A DNA stretch of 64,000 nt from Armatimonadaceae bacterium (GTDB taxonomy: Bacteria; Armatimonadota; Armatimonadia; Armatimonadales; Armatimonadaceae), in NCBI GenBank assembly GCA_030447685.1, contig JAUJOK010000015.1, positions 40,140-104,139 on the forward strand, given 5' to 3'. The notes below the pieces were generated by a model. That model ran no database searches, had not been told where the DNA came from, and worked only from the letters and a program-made list of their open reading frames with translations. The position numbers and the translations under genes are program-made. The stretch's first letter is position 1. Each line of letters begins with the position of its first letter. This document shows, piece by piece, positions 52,144 to 61,579 of this stretch.

Positions 52144-53440
52144 TCTGCTGGCGGGCGTCGCCCGCGCCACTATCACCCCGCCCATCGGCATTCCGCTCAC
52201 CGGGTTCGCCGGGCGCGGTCCCGCCGAAGGCGTCCACGATGAACTGCGGGCGACCACGCTCGCGCTGGTATCCGGCAGCGTGCGCGCCGTTATTATCACC
52301 GCCGATCTGCTGTACTTCCCGGCCCCACTGACGGCGCAGCTACGCGCCGAAATAGAAAGGCGTACCGGTGTCCCGGCGCGCAACGTGCTTTTGTGCGCCT
52401 CGCACACCCATTACGGCCCCGCCACCGGCGATAATGACGGCACGGAGACGCCCGCCGATGTCGCGGCGTACCTGGCACATCTGACCTACGTGCTGGCGGG
52501 AACGGCCCAGGCCGCGCTGACCCGTCTGCACCCCGTCAATCTGGGTTTCGGCGAAGGGGAGTCCTTCATCGGCATCAACCGGCGCGAACGCCGCCCGGAC
52601 GGCCAGATCGTGCTCGGCCAGAACCCGGACGGCCCCTGTGACCGCTCGGTGCGTGTGACGCGGCTGGACACGACGGATGGGACGCCGTTGGCCGCTCTGG
52701 TTAACTTCGCCTGCCACCCCGTCAGCGCCGCGAGCGGTATGCGCCTCGTTTCGGGGGACTATATTGCGGAAATGCGCCGCCTGGTCGAATCCTTCACCGG
52801 AGCGACCTGCCTATTTCTGCAAGGAGCGGCGGGAAACATCAACCCTATCGAGATGCGCCACTCGATGGAACCGGCGCGGCGTCTGGGCGTGATGCTGGGC
52901 GGCGAGGCAGCAAAGGTCGTTGAAAGCATTACGACCACCTCCACGAAAGGTGGCCTCGCGGTGCGCTCGGAACAGGTCGCCCTGCCTGCCCTCACCTTAA
53001 CGTCCCTTGAAGACGGCGAGCGGGAAGTAGCCGAGCGGCGGGCGCAGGCCGAGCGTTTGCGTGCAGAGAACCCAGCGAGCGGCAGCCTGTACTGGGCGGA
53101 GACGCGCCTGCGCTGCGCCGAAGCCATGCTCGCCAGTCTGCGCGGCGGCCCGCCGCTGCCGCCCGTCCCAGCGGAGTTGACCGCGCTTCGCTTCGGCGAC
53201 ATCGCCCTGGTCACAGCCCCCGGCGAAATATTCACGGAAACCGGCATGGAGGTCAAGCGACGCTCCCCCCTCCCCCACACCTGCTTCGTCGGCTACACCA
53301 ACGGCAGCATCGGCTATGTCCCCGTTCCCGCCGCCTATGCCGAAGGGGGCTACGAAGTCACCCACGCCTGCCGCGTGGCCCCGGAAGCCGCCGGAATGAT
53401 TGAGGAAACCTCGCTGCGGCTTCTGGCAGAAGCAGCGTAA
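52130..53440 (+). CDS. Neutral/alkaline ceramidase-like hydrolase (N-terminal domain type)
   Basis: 436 aa from ATG 52130; GGAGAAA upstream fits. Motifs of the neutral ceramidase N-terminal domain: LLAGVARATITPPIGIPLTGF, LCASHTHYGPATG (zinc His residues), VNFACHPVSAAS and GDYIAEMRRLVE, FLQGAAGNINPI. The normal C-terminal Ig domain is absent, as in the many short bacterial homologues that occur in carbohydrate clusters, so ceramide may not be the substrate. No signal peptide. Translationally coupled to the Gfo/Idh gene. Confidence 0.88.
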   Translation: MTTIDLLAGVARATITPPIGIPLTGFAGRGPAEGVHDELRATTLALVSGSVRAVIITADLLYFPAPLTAQLRAEIERRTGVPARNVLLCASHTHYGPATGDNDGTETPADVAAYLAHLTYVLAGTAQAALTRLHPVNLGFGEGESFIGINRRERRPDGQIVLGQNPDGPCDRSVRVTRLDTTDGTPLAALVNFACHPVSAASGMRLVSGDYIAEMRRLVESFTGATCLFLQGAAGNINPIEMRHSMEPARRLGVMLGGEAAKVVESITTTSTKGGLAVRSEQVALPALTLTSLEDGEREVAERRAQAERLRAENPASGSLYWAETRLRCAEAMLASLRGGPPLPPVPAELTALRFGDIALVTAPGEIFTETGMEVKRRSPLPHTCFVGYTNGSIGYVPVPAAYAEGGYEVTHACRVAPEAAGMIEETSLRLLAEAA

Positions 53441-53480
53441 CAACACACACGACTATTGATGGTTTCACATATGCGAGGAT

Positions 53481-54308
53481 ATGGCAAAGGCAAATTCATC
53501 GGTGATACCGGGAACAGTACGACGGCAACGAGTTGTTTTTGCCGTTCTCGTTACCCTTCTAACGGCGGTCTGGGGGTTTTACCAATGGCAGCCGCTGCGC
53601 TTCGATCTCATCCCGCGCGACCCACCCCGCCCGAACCCCTGGGTTGATCCGAACAGCAAGCGCCTGTTTCGCTCCGGCACGCGCATCACCCTCATTACCG
53701 CGCACCCGGACGACTCCGAGTTCTACGTCGCTGGTCTGCTTACCCGGCTGAGCGCATCGGGCGCGCGGCTCAGCCTGATCGTCGTCACCGACGGCGACAA
53801 AGGCTACTACCCTTTTGGTGATGCCGCGTCGCTTCGCCGTACCCGGCAGCAAGAGCAGACCGAGGCGGCGAAAGCCTGGAACGCTCAGGAGGTGGTTTAT
53901 CTGGGTCATCCCGACGGTCGTTTAAAAGAATCCCCGGCGCTGGTCGCCCGGCTGGCGCAGGAACTCAAACGCCTGAACCCGGAGTACGTGATGGTTTTGG
54001 ACGCGCGCTACCCGCCGCGCCTCACCCATCAGGACCATCGCCGCGCGGGAAGGGCGGCGGGGGAAGCGACCCGGCAGGCGGGCGTCGGCAGATGGCTTCT
54101 CCACTTTTCAACCACCGCGCCGAACTTCGCCGTCGATGTTACCGGGCAATGGGAGCGCCGCTGGGAGCTGCTGCGTATCCACAAAAGCCAGTTCTATGGG
54201 CAGCGGCTGCGGCAGGTTCAGAAAATCATCACCGGAAACGCGCTAAGAGACGCCCGATTGACGCGAACCCGTTACGCCGAAGGGCTGCGCTGCGTCCGCC
54301 TGCGGTAA
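53481..54308 (+). CDS. PIG-L/LmbE family deacetylase, membrane-anchored
   Basis: 275 aa. An N-terminal hydrophobic segment (VVFAVLVTLLTAVWGFYQW) anchors it or acts as a signal. Metal motif ITAHPDDSEFYVAG, then DGDKGYY, QEQTEAAKAW, VVYLGHPDGRL and the second metal site LTHQDHRRAG. PIG-L enzymes remove acetyl groups from N-acetylglucosamine-type sugars. Separate from the previous gene by 40 bases. Confidence 0.9.
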   Translation: MAKANSSVIPGTVRRQRVVFAVLVTLLTAVWGFYQWQPLRFDLIPRDPPRPNPWVDPNSKRLFRSGTRITLITAHPDDSEFYVAGLLTRLSASGARLSLIVVTDGDKGYYPFGDAASLRRTRQQEQTEAAKAWNAQEVVYLGHPDGRLKESPALVARLAQELKRLNPEYVMVLDARYPPRLTHQDHRRAGRAAGEATRQAGVGRWLLHFSTTAPNFAVDVTGQWERRWELLRIHKSQFYGQRLRQVQKIITGNALRDARLTRTRYAEGLRCVRLR

Positions 54309-54509
54309 CGTTACCAGACACGATCATTCGGTTCTCCCTTCGTTGCCCCGGCCTGTGGACACTCCGGGAAGGCATAACGGAAAACTGAACGCCCCTGCGC
54401 TACCAGCACAGCGGGGAGGGACACGGCAGCGACGCGGCGAACATAGTCGGCGGCAGCGGCGTCTCCGTGATGGAGCCACGCCCGCCGCACCCTTTTCTCT
54501 GGAGACGAC

Positions 54510-55665
54510 ATGGACACAGTGCGAATTGGCATTATTGGAATCGGCGGCATGGGACGCCATCACGCGGAGTATCTTTCTAAGGGCGAGGTTCCCGGCGCGC
54601 AGCTTGCGGCGGTCTGCGACATCAGCCCGGCGGCGCTTGATTGGGCAGGCGGCAAGTTCGGCGATGCCGTGCAGCGCTTTGACAGCGCGGATGCACTCTT
54701 TGCCGCGAACGCCGTGGATGCGGTGATGATCGCCGCGCCCCACTATTTCCACCCGCCCCTGGCTATTCAGGCGCTGAACAACGGCCTGCATGCCCTGGTG
54801 GAAAAGCCCGCCGGTGTCTACACCAAGCAGGTGCGGGAGATGAACGAGGCGGCGGCGAAGAGCGACCGGGTGTTCGGCATTATGTTCAACCAGCGGACGT
54901 CGGGGCACCATCAGAAGATGAAGGAACTGGTATCGTCCGGGGAGCTGGGCGAGATCAAGCGGACGCAGTATGTCATCACCGACTGGTTCCGCGCGCAGAG
55001 CTACTACGATTCCGGCGGCTGGCGCGCGACCTGGAGCGGCGAGGGCGGCGGCGTCCTGATGAACCAGAGTCCGCACAATCTGGACCTATGGCAATGGATT
55101 TGCGGCATGCCCCGGCGCGTCCGCGCGTTCTGCCACTTCGGCAAGTACCACAATATCGAGGTCGAAGACGATGTGACCGCCTATGTGGAGTACGAGAACG
55201 GCGCGACCGGTGTCTTCATCACCTCGACCGGCGAAGCGCCCGGCTCCAACTCCTTTGAAATAACCGGCGACCGGGGAAAGCTCCTGCTTTCCGGCGGAAA
55301 ACTGACCTTCTGGCGTACGCGCATCTCCGTTAGCGAGCATCTGCGGACGACGCCGCGCGGCTTCGAAGCCCGAGACCTGGACCATCGATATTCCTTCCAG
55401 GGATGGTGAAGGGCACAAGGGCATCACCAAAAACTGGGTGCAGGCGATTCGGTCGGGGACGCCGCTGCTGGCGAGCGGCGCGGAGGGCATTAACGGCGTT
55501 TCCCTCGCCAATGCCATGCTGCTTTCCGCGTGGACGGACAATTGGGTGGACATTCCGGTGGACGAAGACATCTACTGGAGCGCGCTTCAGGAGCGTATCA
55601 GCACGTCAACCTCCTCCAAGAAAGAGTCCGGCGCGAAAGCAATGGAGTTCACCGGAACTTTCTAA
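54510..55665 (+). pseudogene. Gfo/Idh/MocA oxidoreductase, frameshifted near the 3' end
   Basis: First frame (54510-55409) gives VRIGIIGIGGMGRHHAEYL, HALVEKPAGVYTKQV and GGVLMNQSPHNLDLWQWICG, all standard. It then runs into FEARDLDHRYSFQGW and stops. The +1 frame carries the true ending: ETWTIDIPSRDGEGHKGITKNWVQAIRSG, ANAMLLSAWTDNWVDIPVDED, to the stop at 55665. The break lies between about 55340 and 55372. Whole length would be about 385 aa, normal for the family. ATG 54510 has TGGAGAC upstream. Confidence 0.85.
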
Positions 55666-56972
55666 TTGCGGCTGCGCGAACTCTTCTTTCTGTGGCTGCC
55701 GCTGGCCGTCAGCTTTGAGTTGATGATGCTGGAAGGCCCCGCCGTTCAGGGGGCGATGGGACGGTTGCCGGACCCACCGCTGAACCTGGCCGCGTGGGGC
55801 CTGACGATGGCGCTTTCACTGCTGATCGAGAGTCCGGTCATCATGCTGATCGCCACAGCCATCGCGCTGGTGCGGGACGCGGCTTCGTACCGCGCGCTGC
55901 GCCGCTTTACGGTCATGCTCGCCCTTGTCTGCACCGCGCTGACCGGTCTTATCGCCTTCACGCCGCTATTCGAGATTATCGCCCGTGACCTGATGGGACA
56001 GCCGCCGCCGATTGTGGCGGCGGCGCGTCCGGCCATGCAGATCATGCTGCTGTGGACGGCGGCTATCGCCTGGCGACGGTTTTATCAAGGCGTCCTGGTT
56101 AAGTACGGGCAGACGCGGCGCGTTTCGTGGGGAACGGCCATACGCCTGGTGGCCGCTGTCGGCACGGCAGTGGGACTGGCCCGGTGGGGGGAATATCCGG
56201 CGTGCAGGTGGGCGCGTGGGCGCTTATGGCCGCGGTGCTTACCGAGGCGGCGGCGACCACCCTGTTCGCGCTGCCCATCATTCGCCGTGACCTTATGCTC
56301 GGACAGTCTGCCGACACATCACCACCTCTGACGCAGCACGGCATCTGGCGGTTTCACGCCCCGCTGGCGGTCACGACGCTGCTGACACTGCTCGCACAGC
56401 CCATGACTTCGGCGGCTCTGGCCCGCCTGCCGTCGCCGCGCGAAACATTGGCCGTCTGGCCGGTCGTCTTCATGCTCCTTCTGGTGATGCGTGGCTGGGG
56501 CTTGGCGCTTCAGGAGATCACCGTCGCGCAGGCCCGGAACCCGCAGGCGCTGCCGGTCCTGCGCCGCTTCGCCTATTGGGTTGGAGGCGTCACCAGCGGC
56601 GCGACCGCGCTTATCGCTTTTTCGCCGCTGCTGGATGCCTACAACGGTTTCGTCATCCACCTTCCGCCCGCCCTGGAGCCGCATATGCGCGTCGGCGTCG
56701 CTGCCGGGCTGCTGATGCCCTTTCTCACCACGCTCGGTTCCCTGATGCGCGGTATCCTGGTAGCGGCGCAGCAAACAGGCGCGGCGTATCGCGGCATGGG
56801 TATCAACCTGGCAATACACGGGATTCTTCTCGCGCTGGGCGTTCTGCTGCAGTTGCCGGGAATGTGGGTGGCGGCGGGCGCGTTTTCTCTGGCCGCCGTG
56901 GCGGAATACCTCTACCTGGCGCAGCAGGCCCTGCCGTTATGGGCTACCGGCGGGGCAGAAACCGTTACCTGA
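55666..56972 (+). pseudogene. MOP/MATE-like multi-pass exporter, broken at a G run
   Basis: Starts at TTG 55666, right after the previous stop. The first frame gives about six membrane helices; at G6 (56186-56191) one missing G would join LARW to GISGVQVGAWALM, whose frame is open to 56972 with six more helices. The two halves are internally homologous: RLPDPPLNLAAWGLTMALSL / RLPSPRETLAVWPVVFMLLL and TGLIAFTPLFEI / TALIAFSPLLDA. This two-fold repeat of six helices is typical of MATE/ANK-like MOP transporters. Substrate unknown. Confidence 0.6.
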
Positions 56973-56987
56973 CGCGAGCAACGCTTT

Positions 56988-58070
56988 ATGCAAAACAAAA
57001 CACAGACCCTGCTGGAACAGATACGCCGCAGACACGGTCTGCCCGCGCTCGCCGCCGCCGTAATCGAGAACGGCCAGACGGTGGCTGTGGCGGCGACAGG
57101 CTATCGCAAACACGGAAGCGCCGTCGCCGACGTCACCGCATCCGACCAATTCCACCTCGGTTCCTGCACCAAAGCCATGACCGCGACGCTGCTCGGACGA
57201 CTGGTCGAACAGAAAAAACTGCGCTGGAACACCACCATCGGCGACACGTTCCCCGACCTCGCAGACAAAATACGCCAGGAGTACCGCGCCGTCACCCTGG
57301 AGCATCTGCTGTGCCACCGGGCGGGTCTCCCCTCTCGAAGCTGGCCGCGCGGAAAGTCCTTTCGGGACATGCACCGCCTGCCCGGCTCGCCGATGCAGCA
57401 GCGCCGCGCCTATGTGCAGCTCTTCCTGAGCCAGCCCGCCGAGGCCGCGCCAGGCGCGAAGTTTATCTATGCCAACGCCGGGTACGCCATCGCCGGGGCA
57501 ATGGCCGAAAAAGTGACTGGCACACCCTGGGAAACGCTGATGACGCGGATGCTGTTCCAGCCGCTGGAAATGAAAACCGCCGGTTTCGGCGCGATGGGCA
57601 CACGCGCACCCGGCAAGATAACGCAGCCCTGGCAGCATACGAAACGGCTGTGGATGACCAGGCCAATCGAGCCGGGGCCGCTGAGTGACAACCCTGCCGT
57701 GATAGGGCCAGCCGGAACCGTCCACGCTTCCCTGGGTGACTGGGCAAAATTCGCCCAGGCGCATATTCGGGGAGCGCGCGGCAAGGACGGTCTGCTGAAA
57801 GCGGCGACAATTCGCAAGCTGCACACCCCGCTTTTTGGCGGTGACTACGCCTTCGGCTGGCTTGTCACCGAGCGCGCCTGGGGCGGCGGGCGCGTTTTCA
57901 CCCATGCGGGTAGCAACAACCAGAACTTCGCCGTCGTCTGGATGGCCCCGCTGCGTGACTTCGCGGTTCTCGTCGCCACGAACGTCGGCGGGGGCGGGGC
58001 CGCCGGGGCCTGCGACCAGACCGCCGCAGCGCTTATCAATGAATTCCTGACAGAGCGTAATCTCTCTTGA
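56988..58070 (+). CDS. Serine hydrolase of the beta-lactamase/esterase (class C-like) family
   Basis: 360 aa. Catalytic motifs: SCTK (S-x-x-K nucleophile and base) within FHLGSCTKAMTATLLG, and YANAGYAIAGAMAE (Y-x-N); the third box appears as HAGSNN. No signal peptide is seen, suggesting a cytosolic esterase or peptidase rather than a resistance enzyme. The closing segment MAPLRDFAVLVATNVGG recurs in diverged form at 61273-61386, beyond the ABC transporter genes. Confidence 0.9.
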   Translation: MQNKTQTLLEQIRRRHGLPALAAAVIENGQTVAVAATGYRKHGSAVADVTASDQFHLGSCTKAMTATLLGRLVEQKKLRWNTTIGDTFPDLADKIRQEYRAVTLEHLLCHRAGLPSRSWPRGKSFRDMHRLPGSPMQQRRAYVQLFLSQPAEAAPGAKFIYANAGYAIAGAMAEKVTGTPWETLMTRMLFQPLEMKTAGFGAMGTRAPGKITQPWQHTKRLWMTRPIEPGPLSDNPAVIGPAGTVHASLGDWAKFAQAHIRGARGKDGLLKAATIRKLHTPLFGGDYAFGWLVTERAWGGGRVFTHAGSNNQNFAVVWMAPLRDFAVLVATNVGGGGAAGACDQTAAALINEFLTERNLS

Positions 58071-58104
58071 CGACAGGGCGCGACGATGTTACCATGAAGC
58101 CGCG

Positions 58105-59430
58105 ATGACGCGCCGCGATTTGCTTCAGATTTTGTCGACCGCGCCTGTTTCTGTTGGGATGGCGCTCGCCGGCGGCGGCGGCGGCGGACGCCGCGACCGC
58201 TCCGACGGGCGCGTCACCATCCGTTACATGGCCTGGGGCAACCCGGAACAGATTGCCGTCGAGCGCCGCATCGCCCGCGAATTTGAAAAGCGCAATCCGG
58301 GCATCCGTGTCCACCTATTTATGGTGCCCGGTTCCGCCTACGCCGATAAGCTCCAGCTCATGCTGGCCTCACGCACCGCGCCGGATGTGATGCGCGCGGA
58401 TCGCTACTACTTCCCTGCGCTTGCCCGCAAAAACTATTTTCTGCCGCTGGAGCCGCTGATTGCCCCCGAGAAGCCGGGGTTCCTCAATGATTTCCTGCCC
58501 ATCGCCGTGGATGAGGGACGCTGGAACGGCACCCTGTTCGGGATGAACGTCCTGTTCGGCCCCGTCATGATCTACTATAACCGTGCACTTTTCGAAAAGG
58601 CGGGCCTGCCCGACCCCTATAAAGAGCACAAACGAGGACGCTGGGACTGGGAGAATTTTATCGGGTCAGCTCAGGCGCTGACCCGGCGGGACGCGGCAGG
58701 TCGTGCGACCGTGTTCGGCTCGACTGTGCCTACCTTCCCGCAATACGTTTCGGTTCTATGGAACCACGGCGGCAGCCTCACCGATCCGAATATCACGCGG
58801 CTGACTCTGGCCGAGGACGCCGGAGCGATACGCGGCATGCAGCGATTCGTGGATATGCGCTGGAAGGAACGCGTCGCACCCACCCCCGCTGACAGCGCGC
58901 TTTCCGCCTTCACCTTCGAGTCCGGCAAGATCGCCATGCACTGGGGCTGGGCCGGTGAATCCCCGCGCTTCCGCAAGAACATCAAGGACTTCGAATGGGA
59001 TATTGTGCCGACGCCTTCGGGACCGGCGGGGAACGCCACCGTGGTTAAGGGGAACCAGTTGGTCATCCACCGGGAAAGCGAACACCCGGAGGAGTCCTGG
59101 GAATTTATCAAGTTCATGACCGGGCCGGAGGCGGAGATGCTGCTTTACGGCGAACTTCGGCGCGCGGTGCCGACGCGCCGCTCGGTTCTGCGCGACCCGG
59201 CGTACCTGCGCGCCAACCTGCCGCCGTACCAGACGGATGTGTTCCTGGAGTCCGTCCAGCGGGGACGGACACTGCCGATAGACTGGCGTTACCAGGAATG
59301 GGCGCAGGAGTTCAATTCGGCGCTGGAACCGCTGATGAATGTTGAGCAGGGCAGCAAGGATGCCGGGGCCGCGCTGGCGCGCGCCGCCGCCCGCGCCAAT
59401 CGCATCCTGGGCGGCGAGGAGGGCTTTTAG
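58105..59430 (+). CDS. ABC sugar transporter substrate-binding protein
   Basis: 441 aa. It begins MTRRDLLQILSTAPVSVGMALAGG, a short twin-Arg export signal without a lipobox Cys. Extracellular solute-binding family 1 pattern: VTIRYMAWGNPEQ, FEKRNPGIRVHLFMVPG, LASRTAPDVMRAD, GPVMIYYNRALFEKAGLPDP, GKIAMHWGWAG. Family 1 proteins bind oligosaccharides or glycerol phosphates. Two permease genes follow, but no ATPase gene; such importers usually share a MsmK/UgpC-type ATPase encoded elsewhere. Confidence 0.93.
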   Translation: MTRRDLLQILSTAPVSVGMALAGGGGGGRRDRSDGRVTIRYMAWGNPEQIAVERRIAREFEKRNPGIRVHLFMVPGSAYADKLQLMLASRTAPDVMRADRYYFPALARKNYFLPLEPLIAPEKPGFLNDFLPIAVDEGRWNGTLFGMNVLFGPVMIYYNRALFEKAGLPDPYKEHKRGRWDWENFIGSAQALTRRDAAGRATVFGSTVPTFPQYVSVLWNHGGSLTDPNITRLTLAEDAGAIRGMQRFVDMRWKERVAPTPADSALSAFTFESGKIAMHWGWAGESPRFRKNIKDFEWDIVPTPSGPAGNATVVKGNQLVIHRESEHPEESWEFIKFMTGPEAEMLLYGELRRAVPTRRSVLRDPAYLRANLPPYQTDVFLESVQRGRTLPIDWRYQEWAQEFNSALEPLMNVEQGSKDAGAALARAAARANRILGGEEGF

Positions 59431-59433
59431 AAG

Positions 59434-60411
59434 ATGGCTGAGTCGCCGGATGTTGCGAAGGCACAGGGAGCCGTCGCCCTGCCCCGGTCCACGCCGCGCG
59501 AACAGACCCGCGCGCGCCGCGCCTCGTTCCTCCAGTCGCCGAATTTCTGGGGGTATTTCTTCATCTCGCCGTGGCTGATCGGTTTCCTGATCTTCACCGC
59601 CGGACCGATGCTTGCCTCACTGTACCTGTCGTTCTGCAAGTACGATCTGTATCAGCTTCAATGGGTCGGGACGAAAAACTACGAGATACTGCTGACGCGC
59701 GACCCGCTTTTCTGGAAGTCGCTGGGCAATACCGCTCTGTACGTGCTGTTCTCGGTGCCGCTCGGCCTGACCGGCTCGCTGCTGATCGCCCTGCTACTGA
59801 ACCAGAAAGTAAAGGGCATGGCCTGGTTCCGCACCCTTTTCTACCTGCCGTCGCTGGTGCCCGCCGTCGCCTCCGCCCTTGTCTGGCAGTGGGTGTTCCA
59901 CCCGGACGCCGGAATCCTGAACTATTCGCTGTCCCTGATCGGAATTCAGGGGCCGAAGTGGCTCCAGGACCCCGACACCGCGCTCGCCTCGCTGATTATC
60001 ATGAGCCTGTGGGGAATCGGGGGCGGGCGCATGATTATCTTTCTGGCCGGACTTCAGGGCATCTCCGACGAACTGTACGAGGCCGCGTCGCTGGACGGCG
60101 CGCGCGGCTGGGCGTCCTTTCGCCATGTGACGCTCCCGATGCTCTCGCCGACCATCTTTTTCAACCTGATCCTGGGCATCATCGGCTCGTTCCAGGTCTT
60201 CACCTCCGCCTATGTGATGACCAACGGCGGCCCGGACAACGCCACCCGCATGTTCGTCCTCTACCTGTACGATAATGCGTTCCGCTACTTCAAGATGGGC
60301 AAGGCGTCGGCGATGGCCTGGTGTCTTTTCGTCCTGCTTCTGGTCTTCACCGTCATCCAGTTCAAGAACGCATCGAAGTGGGTGTATTACGAAGGAGGAG
60401 AAAAGGAATGA
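59434..60411 (+). CDS. ABC sugar transporter permease (MalF/UgpA type)
   Basis: 325 aa. Six membrane helices after a 45-residue Arg-rich cytoplasmic tail. The family signature FFISPWLIGFLIFTAGPML, and the EAA loop YEAASLDGARGWASFRHVTLPMLSP that docks the ATPase, are clear. It starts three bases after the binding-protein stop and its TGA overlaps the next ATG (ATGA). Confidence 0.95.
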   Translation: MAESPDVAKAQGAVALPRSTPREQTRARRASFLQSPNFWGYFFISPWLIGFLIFTAGPMLASLYLSFCKYDLYQLQWVGTKNYEILLTRDPLFWKSLGNTALYVLFSVPLGLTGSLLIALLLNQKVKGMAWFRTLFYLPSLVPAVASALVWQWVFHPDAGILNYSLSLIGIQGPKWLQDPDTALASLIIMSLWGIGGGRMIIFLAGLQGISDELYEAASLDGARGWASFRHVTLPMLSPTIFFNLILGIIGSFQVFTSAYVMTNGGPDNATRMFVLYLYDNAFRYFKMGKASAMAWCLFVLLLVFTVIQFKNASKWVYYEGGEKE

Positions 60412-61244
60412 ACGGCAGAGACGAGCAGATGAAGCGCGTCGGCGTCTTCGTAATGCTGCTCTTTGGCGCGTCCCTCTTTTCGATCCCGTTTTTATGGACG
60501 GTCTCCACCGCCCTGAAGACCAATCAGCAGGTCTTTGCCGTGCCGCCGGAGTGGATTCCCCGCCCGCCCCAATGGAACAACTTTCAGCGCGCGTGGACGG
60601 AGCTGCCGTTCCCCACCTTTGTCGTTAACACCGTCATCATCACGATTATCTCGGTCATCGGGCAGGTGTTCTCCGCCTCGCTGGTCACCTACGGCTTCGC
60701 CCGCTTCAAGTTCAAAGGCCGCACCGTTTTGTTTTATCTGATGCTTTCGACGATGATGCTGCCCTCTCAGGTAACGATGATACCGGTCTTCCTGCTGTGG
60801 CGCGAACTGCGGCTCATCGATACGTTCGCGCCGCTGACCGTGCCCGCCTTCTTCGGCGGCGGGGCTTTCACCATCTTCCTGCTGCGCCAGTTCTTTATGA
60901 CCATACCGAAGGAACTGGACGAGGCCGCCATGATCGACGGGGCGTCTCCCCTGGTTATCTGGTGGCGCGTGCTGCTCCCCCTGTCACGCCCCGCCCTGAT
61001 TACGGTGGTGCTGTTCTCGTTCCTCGGCCACTGGGACGACTTCATGGGGCCGTTGATCTACCTCAACTCGATGGAGAAGTATACCGTCGCCGTCGGTCTG
61101 CGCATGTTCCAGGACATGTTCGGACCGCAGCTTGAGCTCTTGATGGCCGCCTCGCTAATCCACATCCTGCCGACTATCCTCGTCTTCTTCGTCGCGCAGC
61201 GGTACTTTATCAAAGGCATCGCCCTGACCGGTCTGAAGGGCTGA
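60408..61244 (+). CDS. ABC sugar transporter permease (MalG/UgpE type)
   Basis: 278 aa from ATG 60408, with AAGGAGGAGAAAAGG before it. Six membrane helices; EAA loop DEAAMIDGASPLVIWWRVLLPLSRPAL, and FSFLGHWDDFMGPLIYLNS is the standard W(N/D)(D/E)F motif. Second half of the importer channel. Last intact gene of the transport operon; a serine-hydrolase fragment follows 28 bases later. Confidence 0.95.
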   Translation: MNGRDEQMKRVGVFVMLLFGASLFSIPFLWTVSTALKTNQQVFAVPPEWIPRPPQWNNFQRAWTELPFPTFVVNTVIITIISVIGQVFSASLVTYGFARFKFKGRTVLFYLMLSTMMLPSQVTMIPVFLLWRELRLIDTFAPLTVPAFFGGGAFTIFLLRQFFMTIPKELDEAAMIDGASPLVIWWRVLLPLSRPALITVVLFSFLGHWDDFMGPLIYLNSMEKYTVAVGLRMFQDMFGPQLELLMAASLIHILPTILVFFVAQRYFIKGIALTGLKG

Positions 61245-61272
61245 AAGAACAACACCATCACAGGCCGCCGGG

Positions 61273-61386
61273 TTGGCTCCATTGCGCGCCTTCGCCGTCC
61301 TCGTCGCCACCAACATCGGCGGCAGCAGCGCCCCCAGAGCCTGCGACAACGTAGCCTCCGCGGTCATCGGCCACTTCCTGACATAA
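61273..61386 (+). pseudogene. C-terminal fragment of a serine hydrolase paralogue
   Basis: 37 codons plus TAA read LAPLRAFAVLVATNIGGSSA then PRACDNVASAVIGHFLT. This matches the C-terminus of the hydrolase at 56988-58070 (MAPLRDFAVLVATNVGG..., ending INEFLT) at about two of three positions. Nothing upstream of 61273 continues the homology. It is a diverged remnant, so the ABC operon is bracketed by two related 3' ends. Bases 61387-61579 hold no gene that I can see; GC is lower there. Confidence 0.8.
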
Positions 61387-61579
61387 AGAAGCAGTAATTT
61401 GCCGCATACACCATGGGACCGTTGTATATGATGAACGGCGACCATTTGCGGTGTTTGCCTCCCCAAAAGGGTATCCTATCAAGGATATTCCACAGGGTGC
61501 TTGTTGAACTGCGTGTTCAGGAAGGGCAGGTGAACAGCACATCCCTTAACACAAGGCAAGATTAGGAGACATAAAGAGT

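Noticed and set aside
50362..52407. 681-aa minus-strand open frame
   Set aside because: It is antisense to the HpcH aldolase and Gfo/Idh genes, which carry all the conserved motifs.
58067..58095. TTGACG-N17-TACCAT as the ABC operon promoter
   Set aside because: The -10 is poor and the start site would leave almost no leader; possible but too weak to list as a feature.
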